Source of the DNA: Flavobacteriales bacterium
Lineage (GTDB): Bacteria; Bacteroidota; Bacteroidia; Flavobacteriales_C; GCA-002722245
NCBI GenBank assembly: GCA_029251005.1
Contig: JAQXEE010000097.1
Coordinates: 1 to 37,581, forward strand
DNA: 37,581 nt
Direction: 5' to 3'
Both the position numbers and the translations under genes were made by a program. This document shows, in pieces, positions 19,001 to 25,674 of the stretch. Numbering within the stretch: the first letter of the stretch is position 1; each line of letters begins with the position of its first letter. The notes beneath the pieces are model-generated. The model ran no database searches and was not told the origin of the DNA. It saw nothing but the letters and a program-made list of their open reading frames with translations.

Positions 19001-19368
19001 CCTGTTGCACATCTCAATTCGGTTTCTTGAATTAGAGTTGCCATCCAATATCCCATATTTGGATATTCAACTCTTTGATTAATATTACGAGCTAAATTCC
19101 ACGCTACTGCAATTGCAATTGCCCACGAAGGTTTATTTGATGGTATGAAACCTGGTCGTATAATGCTTCCTCTTTGAGCCCATCCTTGCCCTAAATATAG
19201 TTTTCCTGCTGGATTTGCAGGATCGGTTGGGATATTTGCGCTTATGTATCCTAAAGTATCGAATTTGGCTCTGGATGGTAATCCGGGGCAATCATTTTGA
19301 GCCAATACTTTATTGAAAAGCAAGGTTACAAAATAAACCACTAAAATCAGCCAGTTTTTCCTATTCAT
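13024..19368 (-). CDS. Giant type IX-secreted protein: lytic-transglycosylase-like domain, about 14 Ig-like modules, sorting domain
   Basis: 2114 residues from ATG 19368; the frame extends to a TTG at 19383, but the ATG gives a normal signal peptide (1-24). Residues about 105-290 have the three marks of an SLT/lysozyme-like fold: ATLIQETEL with Glu115 as candidate catalytic acid, GCLQIEG (149-155), and SASNYNGGPNAF (about 239-250), followed by GYANDIAKWV. The middle carries unknown beta-rich segments. About 990-2015 are some 14 tandem modules of 70-80 residues, each starting like VDLGNDTxxC and ending near GCxxxDTxxVTV, with one conserved Cys pair per module. The last about 98 residues (SFTPDGDGLNEKW, VYNRWGELIWEG, DGTH) are the gliding-motility-associated C-terminal domain, a type B sorting signal. 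It is thus predicted to be an exported surface protein that may cut or bind peptidoglycan. Catalysis is inferred, not shown. Confidence 0.85.
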   Translation of the reverse strand: MNRKNWLILVVYFVTLLFNKVLAQNDCPGLPSRAKFDTLGYISANIPTDPANPAGKLYLGQGWAQRGSIIRPGFIPSNKPSWAIAIAVAWNLARNINQRVEYPNMGYWMATLIQETELRCATGLTWDDPSHVPDAYDPNVVYAAQINNGCLQIEGPGNAWSALQQAYPNGRIPTSSNPADNTTMYDQLIEGVDGFEASALTKTYYDLYTSQIFNYNVGWDFYENVDCKMKHDPYAYVKMSASNYNGGPNAFLNAEGILNDTGPGCWTGLPATTAGYANDIAKWVSVVENNTSYCEYPAGSSFGGYYDGSVPYGEVTKYLDIIKPMFGDVDFVNDVIPYVEAAFTEKAGSLGGTINFTDFGGVIDAIVLHLPMDKPTAVEGTPIGIDLGCTGDYLPYGHVDIINGTTTMCLGKSVTLELMVDAGNDPDIQYKWFKGDVETGMLIGTNKQVTVTPNTLGTDVYSGQICNSNGCYTVYSNTQNDCQDPRNINGFTVTANDCKLCPFIASGTSVNAVCKGTPDGSITLDLTNFPADYLVTYIATTPVGNDTVSFEASGGTVQMDGVRDGAYNIELQDLSDPTCIAYTTVIVGYDTEINEYIDADLLGITDCHADLGAKIKEQPTPCLWKIQVHTPVYFQWERWVNAVITTSTGKTLIQKDTRLAPRGEIDEWNPAPISEFWLSLNTGDQITIGTAVARTPGASQLRDYQFSIYDENNDLATAIISPAGGATFDGNYVGNPYTVTCPEDVSNYSIAWAPSINNEVTTAIETTGDVIVQSTDRVYTVTATNTENPQCVLKDSVIVPGDISCGSICANPGKVTLINNNDVGLTDTVISCTDSTLYVKLDGNDAGMFLYELYFNDVAQTPTNTTGEFVISDAGEYYVLVSDDADAGNTDCHVYSDTIEFIKQIVPNAPSFKDGDTIICAGAKGVLIEVSTAVSATFYTWNYSGTGLTFNPIPLDSTATLDFADNATDGVLTVVGDNSCGADSLELSITVGVIPTVDLGNDTTVCAANGAFVLDAFNLDGKYEWKDGSVDTTFNVIETGEYWAIASVGTCSDTDTVVVTVEGIALLELGSDTAICDEDLTLDVGTGFTSVIWNGDNTLTTQTLLVATSGKYFVDVEDVFGCVGSDTINITIGTSPIIDLGNDTSVCAALGALTLDGENIGADYLWEPLGETIQTINVDSTAEYKVEVTFAGCSTRDSITVTVLGDVVLDLGPDTTLCSNLGDLQLDAGLGFSSYTWNNGSLSRDITVNTTGEYIVTVEDASGCFAEDTINVTISQSPQVDLGADTVTICATSPDVTFDAGNPGADFNWSSGESSQSIQKGNGDEGDYYIIVTENNCSDSDTVHLKVATELTVDLGGDREICIGTTIDLDAGFGSGFTFDWNNAGITGTQVFTTGEGTVTVRVADAGGCEGRDTITITELNPLEIDLGDDQEICFGDAEVNFSMVSGRSDVTVIGWNDFTTGLSLSTGQDGVYWLEVDSAGCTFRDSVMLTVNDLPSVDLGTDTFICKGTEPTITLSGGVFVSYQWVDLTNMISIGTSEIQNVTATGTYALGVVDTNGCIYADTISVAEEDGTTYSIALDTSICPAGSATLNVPADLQGVVGANWEWLIDNSTGTSYTVDNRLDGDRVEVILSFTNEFGCISNDTSSVRVDNNLPISLKDTAVCAGEDITFVSGYPSLGYAFAWFGGSTGNDLAFTSVSENDAGSISLSVTSDEGCAGDTTINLVVNSIPDPQLSAGSICLGEDRVLDHGLSGVSTKWSTGETSNTIIVTKENRYNVTVTNDATGCFDTASVYLKVNTPPTVNLPNNQLLCEGETFPLATGFDDVGYVNQWAGGSSALSGSIDVKTTGEYTVIVTDVLTKCSAKDTVIFTFLEVPSVDLGPDTSICEGDVITLLSPEVDPSYDFEWSTNEVSTSITVEESGIYSLQVTNGTCADQGEVNVTVHSLPESRLGNDTVVCFEDELNGLSLNPGRVGDSYLWSTMETTQLIDIDAPGTYVVDITNQVGCTRRDWVKVQEDCPSHVWLSNSFTPDGDGLNEKWIIKGRSIQTVEVLVYNRWGELIWEGHSLGEFWDGTHMRYAREVQQDVYVYHLKYTYVNISGGVESKSRIGTITMLR

Positions 19369-19397
19369 AATTAAACTTCTCAATTGCGAGATGGATT

Positions 19398-19419
19398 TGA
19401 GTAAAAGTAACTTTACTCA
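19398..19419. promoter_or_regulatory. Inverted repeat just upstream of the giant gene
   Basis: TGAGTAAA and TTTACTCA are perfect 8-bp arms around a 6-base centre, 30-51 bp before the ATG at 19368. It could be a leader hairpin or an operator. Only symmetry and position support this. Confidence 0.3.
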
Positions 19420-19573
19420 CTAAGGTTAACGTCTCAAAAAATAAACAATTAAAAACTAAAAAAGTTACACCTTACAACAAAAACTAAAAAGGTTTAGATG
19501 AAATAAAAACAAAGGAAAGTTATTCAACTTAATTAAAATATGAAATTTAAGAAAAACAGTTTTGCACTTTTAC

Positions 19574-19987
19574 TTAATGCGGAAGCTTCTTAATAAAATA
19601 ACCGTACAAAAATGTTCCAATCAACGCACTAAAAACAACAACTAAAAAAGATAAATATCCATTTCCCACCAACGTAAAAATTGGACCAGGACAAGCTCCT
19701 GTCATCGCCCAACCTAGCCCAAAAATTGTACCTCCAAACAAATACCGCTTCCATGTTATTTGTTTTGGTGTAAACAAAATAGAAGTTCCATTAATAGATT
19801 TTATTCGCCTTTTTTTAATGACTTGAATTATGATTATTCCAGTAATTATTGCAGATCCAATAATTCCGAACATGTGGAAGGATTTAAACTTAAACATCTC
19901 ATAAATTCGATACCACGAGACAACTTCTGATTTGGTGAAAATTATTCCCAACAACAATCCCGCGAATAAAAATTTTATTTTTCTCAT
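19574..19987 (-). CDS. YeeE/YedE-type sulfur transporter half (DUF6691-like)
   Basis: 137 residues with about four hydrophobic segments. The stretch GLGWAMTGACPGP carries the conserved Cys of the YeeE/YedE fold, which passes thiosulfate or sulfide-type ions by a Cys relay. This is the shorter half; its partner begins 571 bp upstream and ends 1 bp before this start (TAA-A-ATG), so the two are cotranslated and probably form one transporter. Neighbours are a persulfide dioxygenase-like protein and a SulP permease, which fits sulfur detoxification or assimilation. The substrate is inferred from family and context. Confidence 0.82.
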   Translation of the reverse strand: MRKIKFLFAGLLLGIIFTKSEVVSWYRIYEMFKFKSFHMFGIIGSAIITGIIIIQVIKKRRIKSINGTSILFTPKQITWKRYLFGGTIFGLGWAMTGACPGPIFTLVGNGYLSFLVVVFSALIGTFLYGYFIKKLPH

Positions 19988-19988
19988 T

Positions 19989-20558
19989 TTATTTTAAGCT
20001 TAATATTATTGGTAAAAAAAAGTATGTCATTGTTATTCCTCCAATAAAAAATCCAATTACTGCAATTAAAGAAGGCAATTGTAAATTACTTAAACCACTA
20101 ATCGCATGACCCGAAGTACAACCTCCAGCCCAACGAGTTCCAAATCCAATTAAGACCCCACCTCCAACTAGCAAAATCATACCACGAAGGCTAAAAATAG
20201 CATCCGTCGCAAACAATTCTTCAGGCAGCAATTGTTCACCTGGATTTTTAATTCCCAAAGATTGTAATTCAATAATGATATCAGAGTTCAAATCCATGGG
20301 TGCAGCAGAACTCATATATTCACTTGCTATAAATCCACCCAATACTACTCCACTAAGTAATATTAAATTCCAAATTTGACTTTTCCAGTCAAACCTAAAA
20401 AACTCAGAGAACCTACCTGCTCCTCCAATCGAACACATTGTTCGCAAATTAGATGATAATCCAAAGTTTTTCCCGAAAAACAATAGTAAAAACATCATTA
20501 ACGCTATAAGTGGTCCAGCAATGTACCATGGCCAAGGTTCTTTTATAAGTTCAATCAT
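19989..20558 (-). CDS. YeeE/YedE-type sulfur transporter half
   Basis: 189 residues with about five membrane segments. The motif IGFGTRWAGGCTSGHAISG holds the family's conserved Cys and the Gly-rich pore helix. It starts 83 bp after the persulfide dioxygenase-like gene and ends 1 bp before the second transporter half. Proteins of this type import thiosulfate or move sulfur compounds across the inner membrane. An extracytoplasmic segment near residues 85-120 (SSAAPMDLNSD...) separates the two helical parts. Confidence 0.85.
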   Translation of the reverse strand: MIELIKEPWPWYIAGPLIALMMFLLLFFGKNFGLSSNLRTMCSIGGAGRFSEFFRFDWKSQIWNLILLSGVVLGGFIASEYMSSAAPMDLNSDIIIELQSLGIKNPGEQLLPEELFATDAIFSLRGMILLVGGGVLIGFGTRWAGGCTSGHAISGLSNLQLPSLIAVIGFFIGGITMTYFFLPIILSLK

Positions 20559-20641
20559 TTTAAATTCTTAAGAAAACAATCTTTGTATTTCATCAATCAG
20601 ATCGCTATAATTTATATAATCAGTTATTAGTCTTTATATCC

Positions 20642-22054
20642 TTAATCTAAAGTTGAAGGACAAACATATTCTGATAGCGCTAAGCCTGTTTTCCTAATAG
20701 AATTAAAACCACCTGCAACATCAATTACCTTATCAAAACCTCTCGATTTTAAAATTGATGCTGCTATCATGCTTCTATATCCGCCTCCACAATGAATATG
20801 ATATGTTGTACTTTTATCTAGTTTAGAAATAATTTCATTTATCGAGCCCAAAGGATAATTCACAACTTTATTATCACTAATATGTTCTGTCAAATATTCT
20901 GAATTTTTCCTTGAATCAATAACAGTAATATCTTCAACTAATCTGCTCTCGAGTTCAGCAGCAGAAATAGACTCTATTGAGTCAACTTCGTTTCCTGCAT
21001 CAACCCAAGATTTCATACCTCCCAACAAGAATCCAATAGTATTATCATACCCAACTCTACTTAACCTAGTAACAACTTCTTCAGCTCTTCCTTCATCTAC
21101 AATTAACAAAATAGGTTGCTTTAAATCAATGATTAATGCTCCAACCCATGGTGCAAAACCACCATCAATTCCAATATTTATAGCGTTTGGAATAAAAGCA
21201 TCCTTAAATGTTTGTGGTTTTCTAGTATCTAATAATAAAGCCCCAGACTCATTCGCCAATTCTTCAAAATCAGGTACTGACAATGCTCTTGTTCCTTGTG
21301 TAATTACCTCATCTATGTTTACGTACCCTTTTTTATTCATAACTGCATTTTTAGCGAAGTATTGCGGAGGTGCTGTTAAACCGGTTGTTACTTCTTTGAT
21401 AAATTCGTCCTTAGTCATATCGGCTCTTAAAGCGTAATTAACGGCTTTTTGGTTTCCCAAAGAATCAAAGGTCTCCTTGCTCATATTTTTACCACAAGCC
21501 GATCCTGCACCATGCCCTGGATAAACGATTACATCATCCGATAAAGGCATTATTTTATTTCTTAAACTATCAAAAAGCATTGCTGCTAAATCAATTTGTG
21601 ATAAATCAGTCTTAACAGCTAAATCAGGTCTTCCCACATCTCCAATAAATAAAGTATCTCCGGAAAAAACAGCATGATCCTTACCGTTTTCATCGATTAA
21701 TAAAAAAGTAGATGATTCTTGTGTGTGTCCAGGAGTATGTAAAACCTTAACGGTAATAGCTCCAATTTTAAACTCTTGACCATCTTCTGCTATGATTGAT
21801 TTATAACTTGTTTGAGCTGTAGGTCCGAAAACAATATCAGCACCAGTTTTCTCAGCCAATGAAACATGCCCACTAACAAAATCAGCATGGAAGTGAGTTT
21901 CAAAAACATACTTAATTATAGCATTTTCTTGTTCAGCTTTATCAATGTATGGTTTAATTTCTCTTAAAGGATCAATAATCGCTGCTTCCCCATTAGATTC
22001 AATATAGTAAGCACCCTGAGCTAAACATCCTGTATAAATTTGTTCAATTCTCAT
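20642..22054 (-). CDS. Persulfide dioxygenase-like metallo-beta-lactamase with two rhodanese domains
   Basis: 470 residues. Residues 1-240 are a metallo-beta-lactamase fold of the ETHE1/CstB kind: ETHFHADFVSGH (His54, His56, Asp58; Phe replaces the usual last His), then HTPGHTQES and SGDTLFIGDVGRPDL supply the remaining ligands for one iron. Two rhodanese domains follow. The first (about 260-360) lacks a catalytic Cys, with LIVDEGRAEE at the loop; the second (about 375-465) has it at Cys422 in HCGGGYRS. Such enzymes oxidise low-molecular-weight persulfide to sulfite and can form thiosulfate. It is cytoplasmic and lies between SulP and the sulfur transporter genes. A Crp/Fnr-type palindrome lies 69-82 bp upstream. 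Confidence 0.88.
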   Translation of the reverse strand: MRIEQIYTGCLAQGAYYIESNGEAAIIDPLREIKPYIDKAEQENAIIKYVFETHFHADFVSGHVSLAEKTGADIVFGPTAQTSYKSIIAEDGQEFKIGAITVKVLHTPGHTQESSTFLLIDENGKDHAVFSGDTLFIGDVGRPDLAVKTDLSQIDLAAMLFDSLRNKIMPLSDDVIVYPGHGAGSACGKNMSKETFDSLGNQKAVNYALRADMTKDEFIKEVTTGLTAPPQYFAKNAVMNKKGYVNIDEVITQGTRALSVPDFEELANESGALLLDTRKPQTFKDAFIPNAINIGIDGGFAPWVGALIIDLKQPILLIVDEGRAEEVVTRLSRVGYDNTIGFLLGGMKSWVDAGNEVDSIESISAAELESRLVEDITVIDSRKNSEYLTEHISDNKVVNYPLGSINEIISKLDKSTTYHIHCGGGYRSMIAASILKSRGFDKVIDVAGGFNSIRKTGLALSEYVCPSTLD

Positions 22055-22122
22055 TTCAACATAATTTTATGATTCAAATAATATGGAGCTAACAATAATA
22101 GTAAGTTTGACTTCCTTTTGCA

Positions 22123-22136
22123 GTGACTCAAATCAC
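22123..22136. promoter_or_regulatory. Crp/Fnr-type operator upstream of the persulfide dioxygenase-like gene
   Basis: GTGAC-TCAA-ATCAC is an imperfect 5+4+5 palindrome with one mismatch from GTGAT-N4-ATCAC. It lies 69-82 bp upstream of the ATG at 22054. A degenerate -7 element (TATTATTTG on the minus strand, 22083-22075) would put it around -60, an activator position. Confidence 0.45.
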
Positions 22137-22145
22137 TTAAAGATA

Positions 22146-23900
22146 TTAAATGTCTTTTTCTTTAAAAACATTAGTTTGTAGTGCGTGTTTAAAAACTTGT
22201 TTTTGTTTCTCATTTAAACAATTATCAAAGCAATCAATAGCTGTTTGAATATCGTTATAGAAATGTTTCACTCCTAATTCATCAATAAATTTTGTTTTAA
22301 AAAGGAAGTCTCTAACTGGACCTATTAATCCCGAAAAAGCAACTTGAATTCCTTTTAATTGTAGCTCAGCTATTAATTCTTTTAATGCTTGTAAAGCCGT
22401 TGCGTCAATACTTGAAATACTTCCGCAGTGTAATACAAACAATTTCAAGGGCATTCCTTTTAACTCAACCTCTTTTTTTACTGCATCTATAAAATGTGTA
22501 ACATTGGCAAAGTATAATTGGGCATCATGCCGCATTACTAAAACATCATCTCTTAACTCAATCTCCTCAAAACGACCTACATTCTTAAAATTATTCGTTC
22601 CTTTTAGTCTTGCCAAAACGGCTATATGAGGTTGTGTTGTCCTGTATATAAGCATGATTAAAGAAATAAAAACTCCTGCTAGAATACCCTCTTTAACACC
22701 AAACATAAGTGTAACAATTAAAGAAACTATCAACATCCAGAAATCTTGTTTCTTTGTTTTCCAAAGAAATACAGGATATTTGAAATCAATTAAACCAAAC
22801 ACAGCAACCATAATTATAGATCCTAAAATTGCTTTAGGTAAATAGTAAAAGAGTGGTGTTAAAAATAAAAGTGTTAATGCTATTAAACCTGCCGCTATAA
22901 TTGCTGCTAAATTAGTTTTCGCTCCTGCCTGATCACTTACTGCCGATCGACTAAAACCTCCTGTTGTAGGATAGCATCCAAAAAAGGAACCTACTAAATT
23001 ACCCATCCCTAAACCAATCATCTCTTGATTATTATCCAACTTATACTCTCCTTTATGATTTGATTGAATTGCTTTTGCTATAGATATTGATTCCATAAAT
23101 GCTATCAATGCTAGTGTTAACCCAATTGGAAGTAATGCATCTAAATTTTCGGTTTCTAAATCTGGTATTGAAAATGAAGGCAAACCTGTAGGGATTTCTT
23201 TAACGATAATTACGTCGTGAATTTCTAAATTACCAAACTTAACAACTAATATCCCAGCCACTACAGCGACTAAAGCTCCAGGAATAGAATTGTTTATCTT
23301 TTTAAGATTCCGAACCAAAAGAACACCGCCAAAACCTATACTAAGCGTAACCAAATTAATAACCTCATAACTAAGGAAAGCTTGATGAATAATTGAAAAA
23401 ATATTTGTGCTTCTATCTAAATCAACTCCAATGATATGCTTTAATTGGTTTAAGCCAATAATTAAAGCTGCCGCTGATGTAAAACCACTAACTACTGGTT
23501 TAGATAAAAAATTAACTAAGAATCCTAATCGAAATATTCCAAAAGCGACCTGAACTACTCCCATTATAAACGAAAGTAAAACTGCGAGTAAAATATAATT
23601 TTCACTCCCAAGCACAGCTATTCCAGAAATTCCAGCCGCAACTATTAAAGAATCTAGTGCAACAGGACCAACCGCTAATTGCCTTGATGTTCCAAAAATG
23701 GCATAAACAACTTGGGGAATCATTGCGGCATATAATCCATAAACCGGTGGTAAACCTGCAATCATTGCGTAAGCCATTCCTTGAGGAATAAGCATTACTC
23801 CTACAGTTAAACCTGCCGAAATATCGCCTGAAAAATATGCTTTTTTATAGTTGGGCAACCAATCTAGAATAGGAAAAAATTGCTTTAATTTCATCTTCAT
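22146..23900 (-). CDS. SulP-family sulfate/anion permease with STAS domain
   Basis: 584 residues from ATG 23900; a TTG one codon upstream was not used because the ATG is adjacent. Ten or more membrane segments span about 20-430, with the family signature region near GLYAAMIPQVVYAIFGTS and LAVGPVALDSL. A C-terminal STAS domain (about 450-565) contains GSISSIDATALQAL. SLC26/SulP proteins move sulfate, bicarbonate or related anions. Its place next to a persulfide oxidation gene suggests export or uptake of sulfite or sulfate. A perfect Crp/Fnr-type palindrome lies 45-58 bp before the start codon. Confidence 0.92.
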   Translation of the reverse strand: MKMKLKQFFPILDWLPNYKKAYFSGDISAGLTVGVMLIPQGMAYAMIAGLPPVYGLYAAMIPQVVYAIFGTSRQLAVGPVALDSLIVAAGISGIAVLGSENYILLAVLLSFIMGVVQVAFGIFRLGFLVNFLSKPVVSGFTSAAALIIGLNQLKHIIGVDLDRSTNIFSIIHQAFLSYEVINLVTLSIGFGGVLLVRNLKKINNSIPGALVAVVAGILVVKFGNLEIHDVIIVKEIPTGLPSFSIPDLETENLDALLPIGLTLALIAFMESISIAKAIQSNHKGEYKLDNNQEMIGLGMGNLVGSFFGCYPTTGGFSRSAVSDQAGAKTNLAAIIAAGLIALTLLFLTPLFYYLPKAILGSIIMVAVFGLIDFKYPVFLWKTKKQDFWMLIVSLIVTLMFGVKEGILAGVFISLIMLIYRTTQPHIAVLARLKGTNNFKNVGRFEEIELRDDVLVMRHDAQLYFANVTHFIDAVKKEVELKGMPLKLFVLHCGSISSIDATALQALKELIAELQLKGIQVAFSGLIGPVRDFLFKTKFIDELGVKHFYNDIQTAIDCFDNCLNEKQKQVFKHALQTNVFKEKDI

Positions 23901-23944
23901 CAATTTACTTTGCGCAAAGAAATGAGATAAAGATTTAATTCACA

Positions 23945-23958
23945 GTGATTTTTATCAC
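23945..23958. promoter_or_regulatory. Crp/Fnr-type operator upstream of sulP
   Basis: GTGAT-TTTT-ATCAC is a perfect 5+4+5 inverted repeat in the 74-bp spacer before sulP. A weak -7 element (TTTCTTTG on the minus strand) would place its centre near -43, the usual class II activator position for Crp/Fnr proteins. A similar site occurs at 22123-22136. Confidence 0.55.
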
Positions 23959-23974
23959 AGTAACTTGAATTAAC

Positions 23975-25606
23975 TTATTCTCCAATAAACTCTACCCTTC
24001 TATTTAATGCTCTCGATACTTCACTATTATTAGGAGACAACGGTCGAGTTTCTCCGTAACCTTTAGACTCTAATCGTACAGCAGTAATTCCTTTGGAAAT
24101 AAAGTAATTTTTTACAGATAGAGCTCTGTTTTCAGATAACGCTAAATTTTCTCTAAAATCACCTACATTATCTGTGTGACCATGAATTTTAAGCTTTAAT
24201 ACTGGATTAGATTGCAAAACCAGTAAGATTTCCTTTAAGATTATTTTAGCTGAATCGGTTAATTCAATCGAATTGCTTTCAAAAGTGAAATTAGGATGAA
24301 TAATGGTGTCACCAGTAGAAAATTTCATTACTGATTCATAGCCTGTAATCCCCACAATTGTATCTATTGAAATTGAAATGATTTTTTCTTGTGGACATTC
24401 TATATGATATATTGGCAAAGAAGGTAAACCTAACCCTAAATGCATTTTATACTCAACAGGAATACATATTTGCTCCGGTCGCCATTTTGCTTTTTTACCT
24501 AAATGATTTGGGAATTCAATTTCTCCAATAAAATTACAGCCTAATTCATAAGCTCTTCCCTGAAAATCCATTGGGATATATAACCTTTTGTTTGGTCCTT
24601 CTTGAATTTGTCCGAATCGTGCATTCGTTTGATGTCCGTGGTGTAAGAGTTTTCGAGATGCGTTAATTTGAGATTCATACTGATAATAAATTTCATATTG
24701 ATTTAGCTTCTCCCCTTCACATTCGGTAATATATAATAAACTATCATTTGGTGAAAAGGCAACTCCATAAACATCATCTGGATCAGAAAAATTATTGATC
24801 TTAGCAAACGTTGCATCAACCGATCCTGTTTTATTGTTAAAGTTTACTATCTCACAAATTCCAAGTTTTCCATTTTTAAAAAAAGTTGTTGCTAACTGAT
24901 TGTGTTTATGATTAACATTCATAATACCAATAGAGCTGTATAAAAATCTATTCTTTACTTTCGTAACAGATAAAGCGTATGTTCCATTAGAGACTACTTT
25001 TTTGAACGTCAAACTGGAATCAATTAAAACAGACTCATATAATTGTCTAGATTTTAATCCTGCACCATGAAATACGGCCCAATAATCTGTTCCATTACAA
25101 TGCGGAACAATTGTAGCCGCCTGCATGTAGTTACCAACCAGTAAAGCTTTATTTGATTGAATCACATTAATTCGTTCATTTTTCTCAGCTGTTATCTGAG
25201 TAAAATCCCACCCCGTTACATTATTACCGCTGCCGCGTGGATGAATTAATAAATACTCATCATCTTTATTTGGTATTTTCACCGAGAGTATTTGAGCGTG
25301 TGAATTACTGGATTGCAATAAAACCTCAGCTTCATGATAATGATTATCCCAAATCAAAGAACCATCTGAGTAAAAAAGGACTCGTCCTTCATCATCAGAC
25401 ATTACCGTGCTTAATTCGTTCTCTACGGTCATCCATTCGTTTTGAATTCCCTTTTGTTTTGTTTCCCCCGTTTGTCCTCTAATTACATAAGGATTGTCAC
25501 CCTGGGAAAAATTTAAACCAGATTGGTAGCCGAAATACCATTTGTTGGGGCTTGATTGACCGATGGCAAACAACCCTAAATGGATAAATAACATAATTAG
25601 TTTCAT
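23975..25606 (-). CDS. OmpA-family envelope protein with N-terminal propeller-like domain
   Basis: 543 residues with a signal peptide (1-16). The N-terminal about 400 residues begin KWYFGYQSGLNFSQGD and contain EGRVLFYSDGSLIWD and IPNKDDEYLLIHP, a pattern common in Bacteroidota proteins predicted to form a beta-propeller. The C-terminal about 110 residues are an OmpA-like peptidoglycan-binding domain: IHGHTDNVGD, LSENRALSVKNYF and SKGYGETRP with the conserved Asp and Arg. It is probably tethered between the outer membrane and the wall. It is transcribed after a type IX-secreted protein gene, but a terminator lies between the two. Confidence 0.85.
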   Translation of the reverse strand: MKLIMLFIHLGLFAIGQSSPNKWYFGYQSGLNFSQGDNPYVIRGQTGETKQKGIQNEWMTVENELSTVMSDDEGRVLFYSDGSLIWDNHYHEAEVLLQSSNSHAQILSVKIPNKDDEYLLIHPRGSGNNVTGWDFTQITAEKNERINVIQSNKALLVGNYMQAATIVPHCNGTDYWAVFHGAGLKSRQLYESVLIDSSLTFKKVVSNGTYALSVTKVKNRFLYSSIGIMNVNHKHNQLATTFFKNGKLGICEIVNFNNKTGSVDATFAKINNFSDPDDVYGVAFSPNDSLLYITECEGEKLNQYEIYYQYESQINASRKLLHHGHQTNARFGQIQEGPNKRLYIPMDFQGRAYELGCNFIGEIEFPNHLGKKAKWRPEQICIPVEYKMHLGLGLPSLPIYHIECPQEKIISISIDTIVGITGYESVMKFSTGDTIIHPNFTFESNSIELTDSAKIILKEILLVLQSNPVLKLKIHGHTDNVGDFRENLALSENRALSVKNYFISKGITAVRLESKGYGETRPLSPNNSEVSRALNRRVEFIGE

Positions 25607-25622
25607 AAAAAATCGATTTCAT

Positions 25623-25656
25623 AAAAAAGCCAACCCTTTTAAGGATTGGCTTTTTA
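25623..25656 (-). terminator. Terminator after the 372-aa type IX substrate gene
   Basis: On the minus strand AAAAAGCCAATCC pairs with GGGTTGGCTTTTTT around a short loop, followed by T residues. It lies 19 bp past the stop at 25675 and upstream of the OmpA-like gene. Confidence 0.85.
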
Positions 25657-25674
25657 ATTTTCTTTTGAAAAGAA

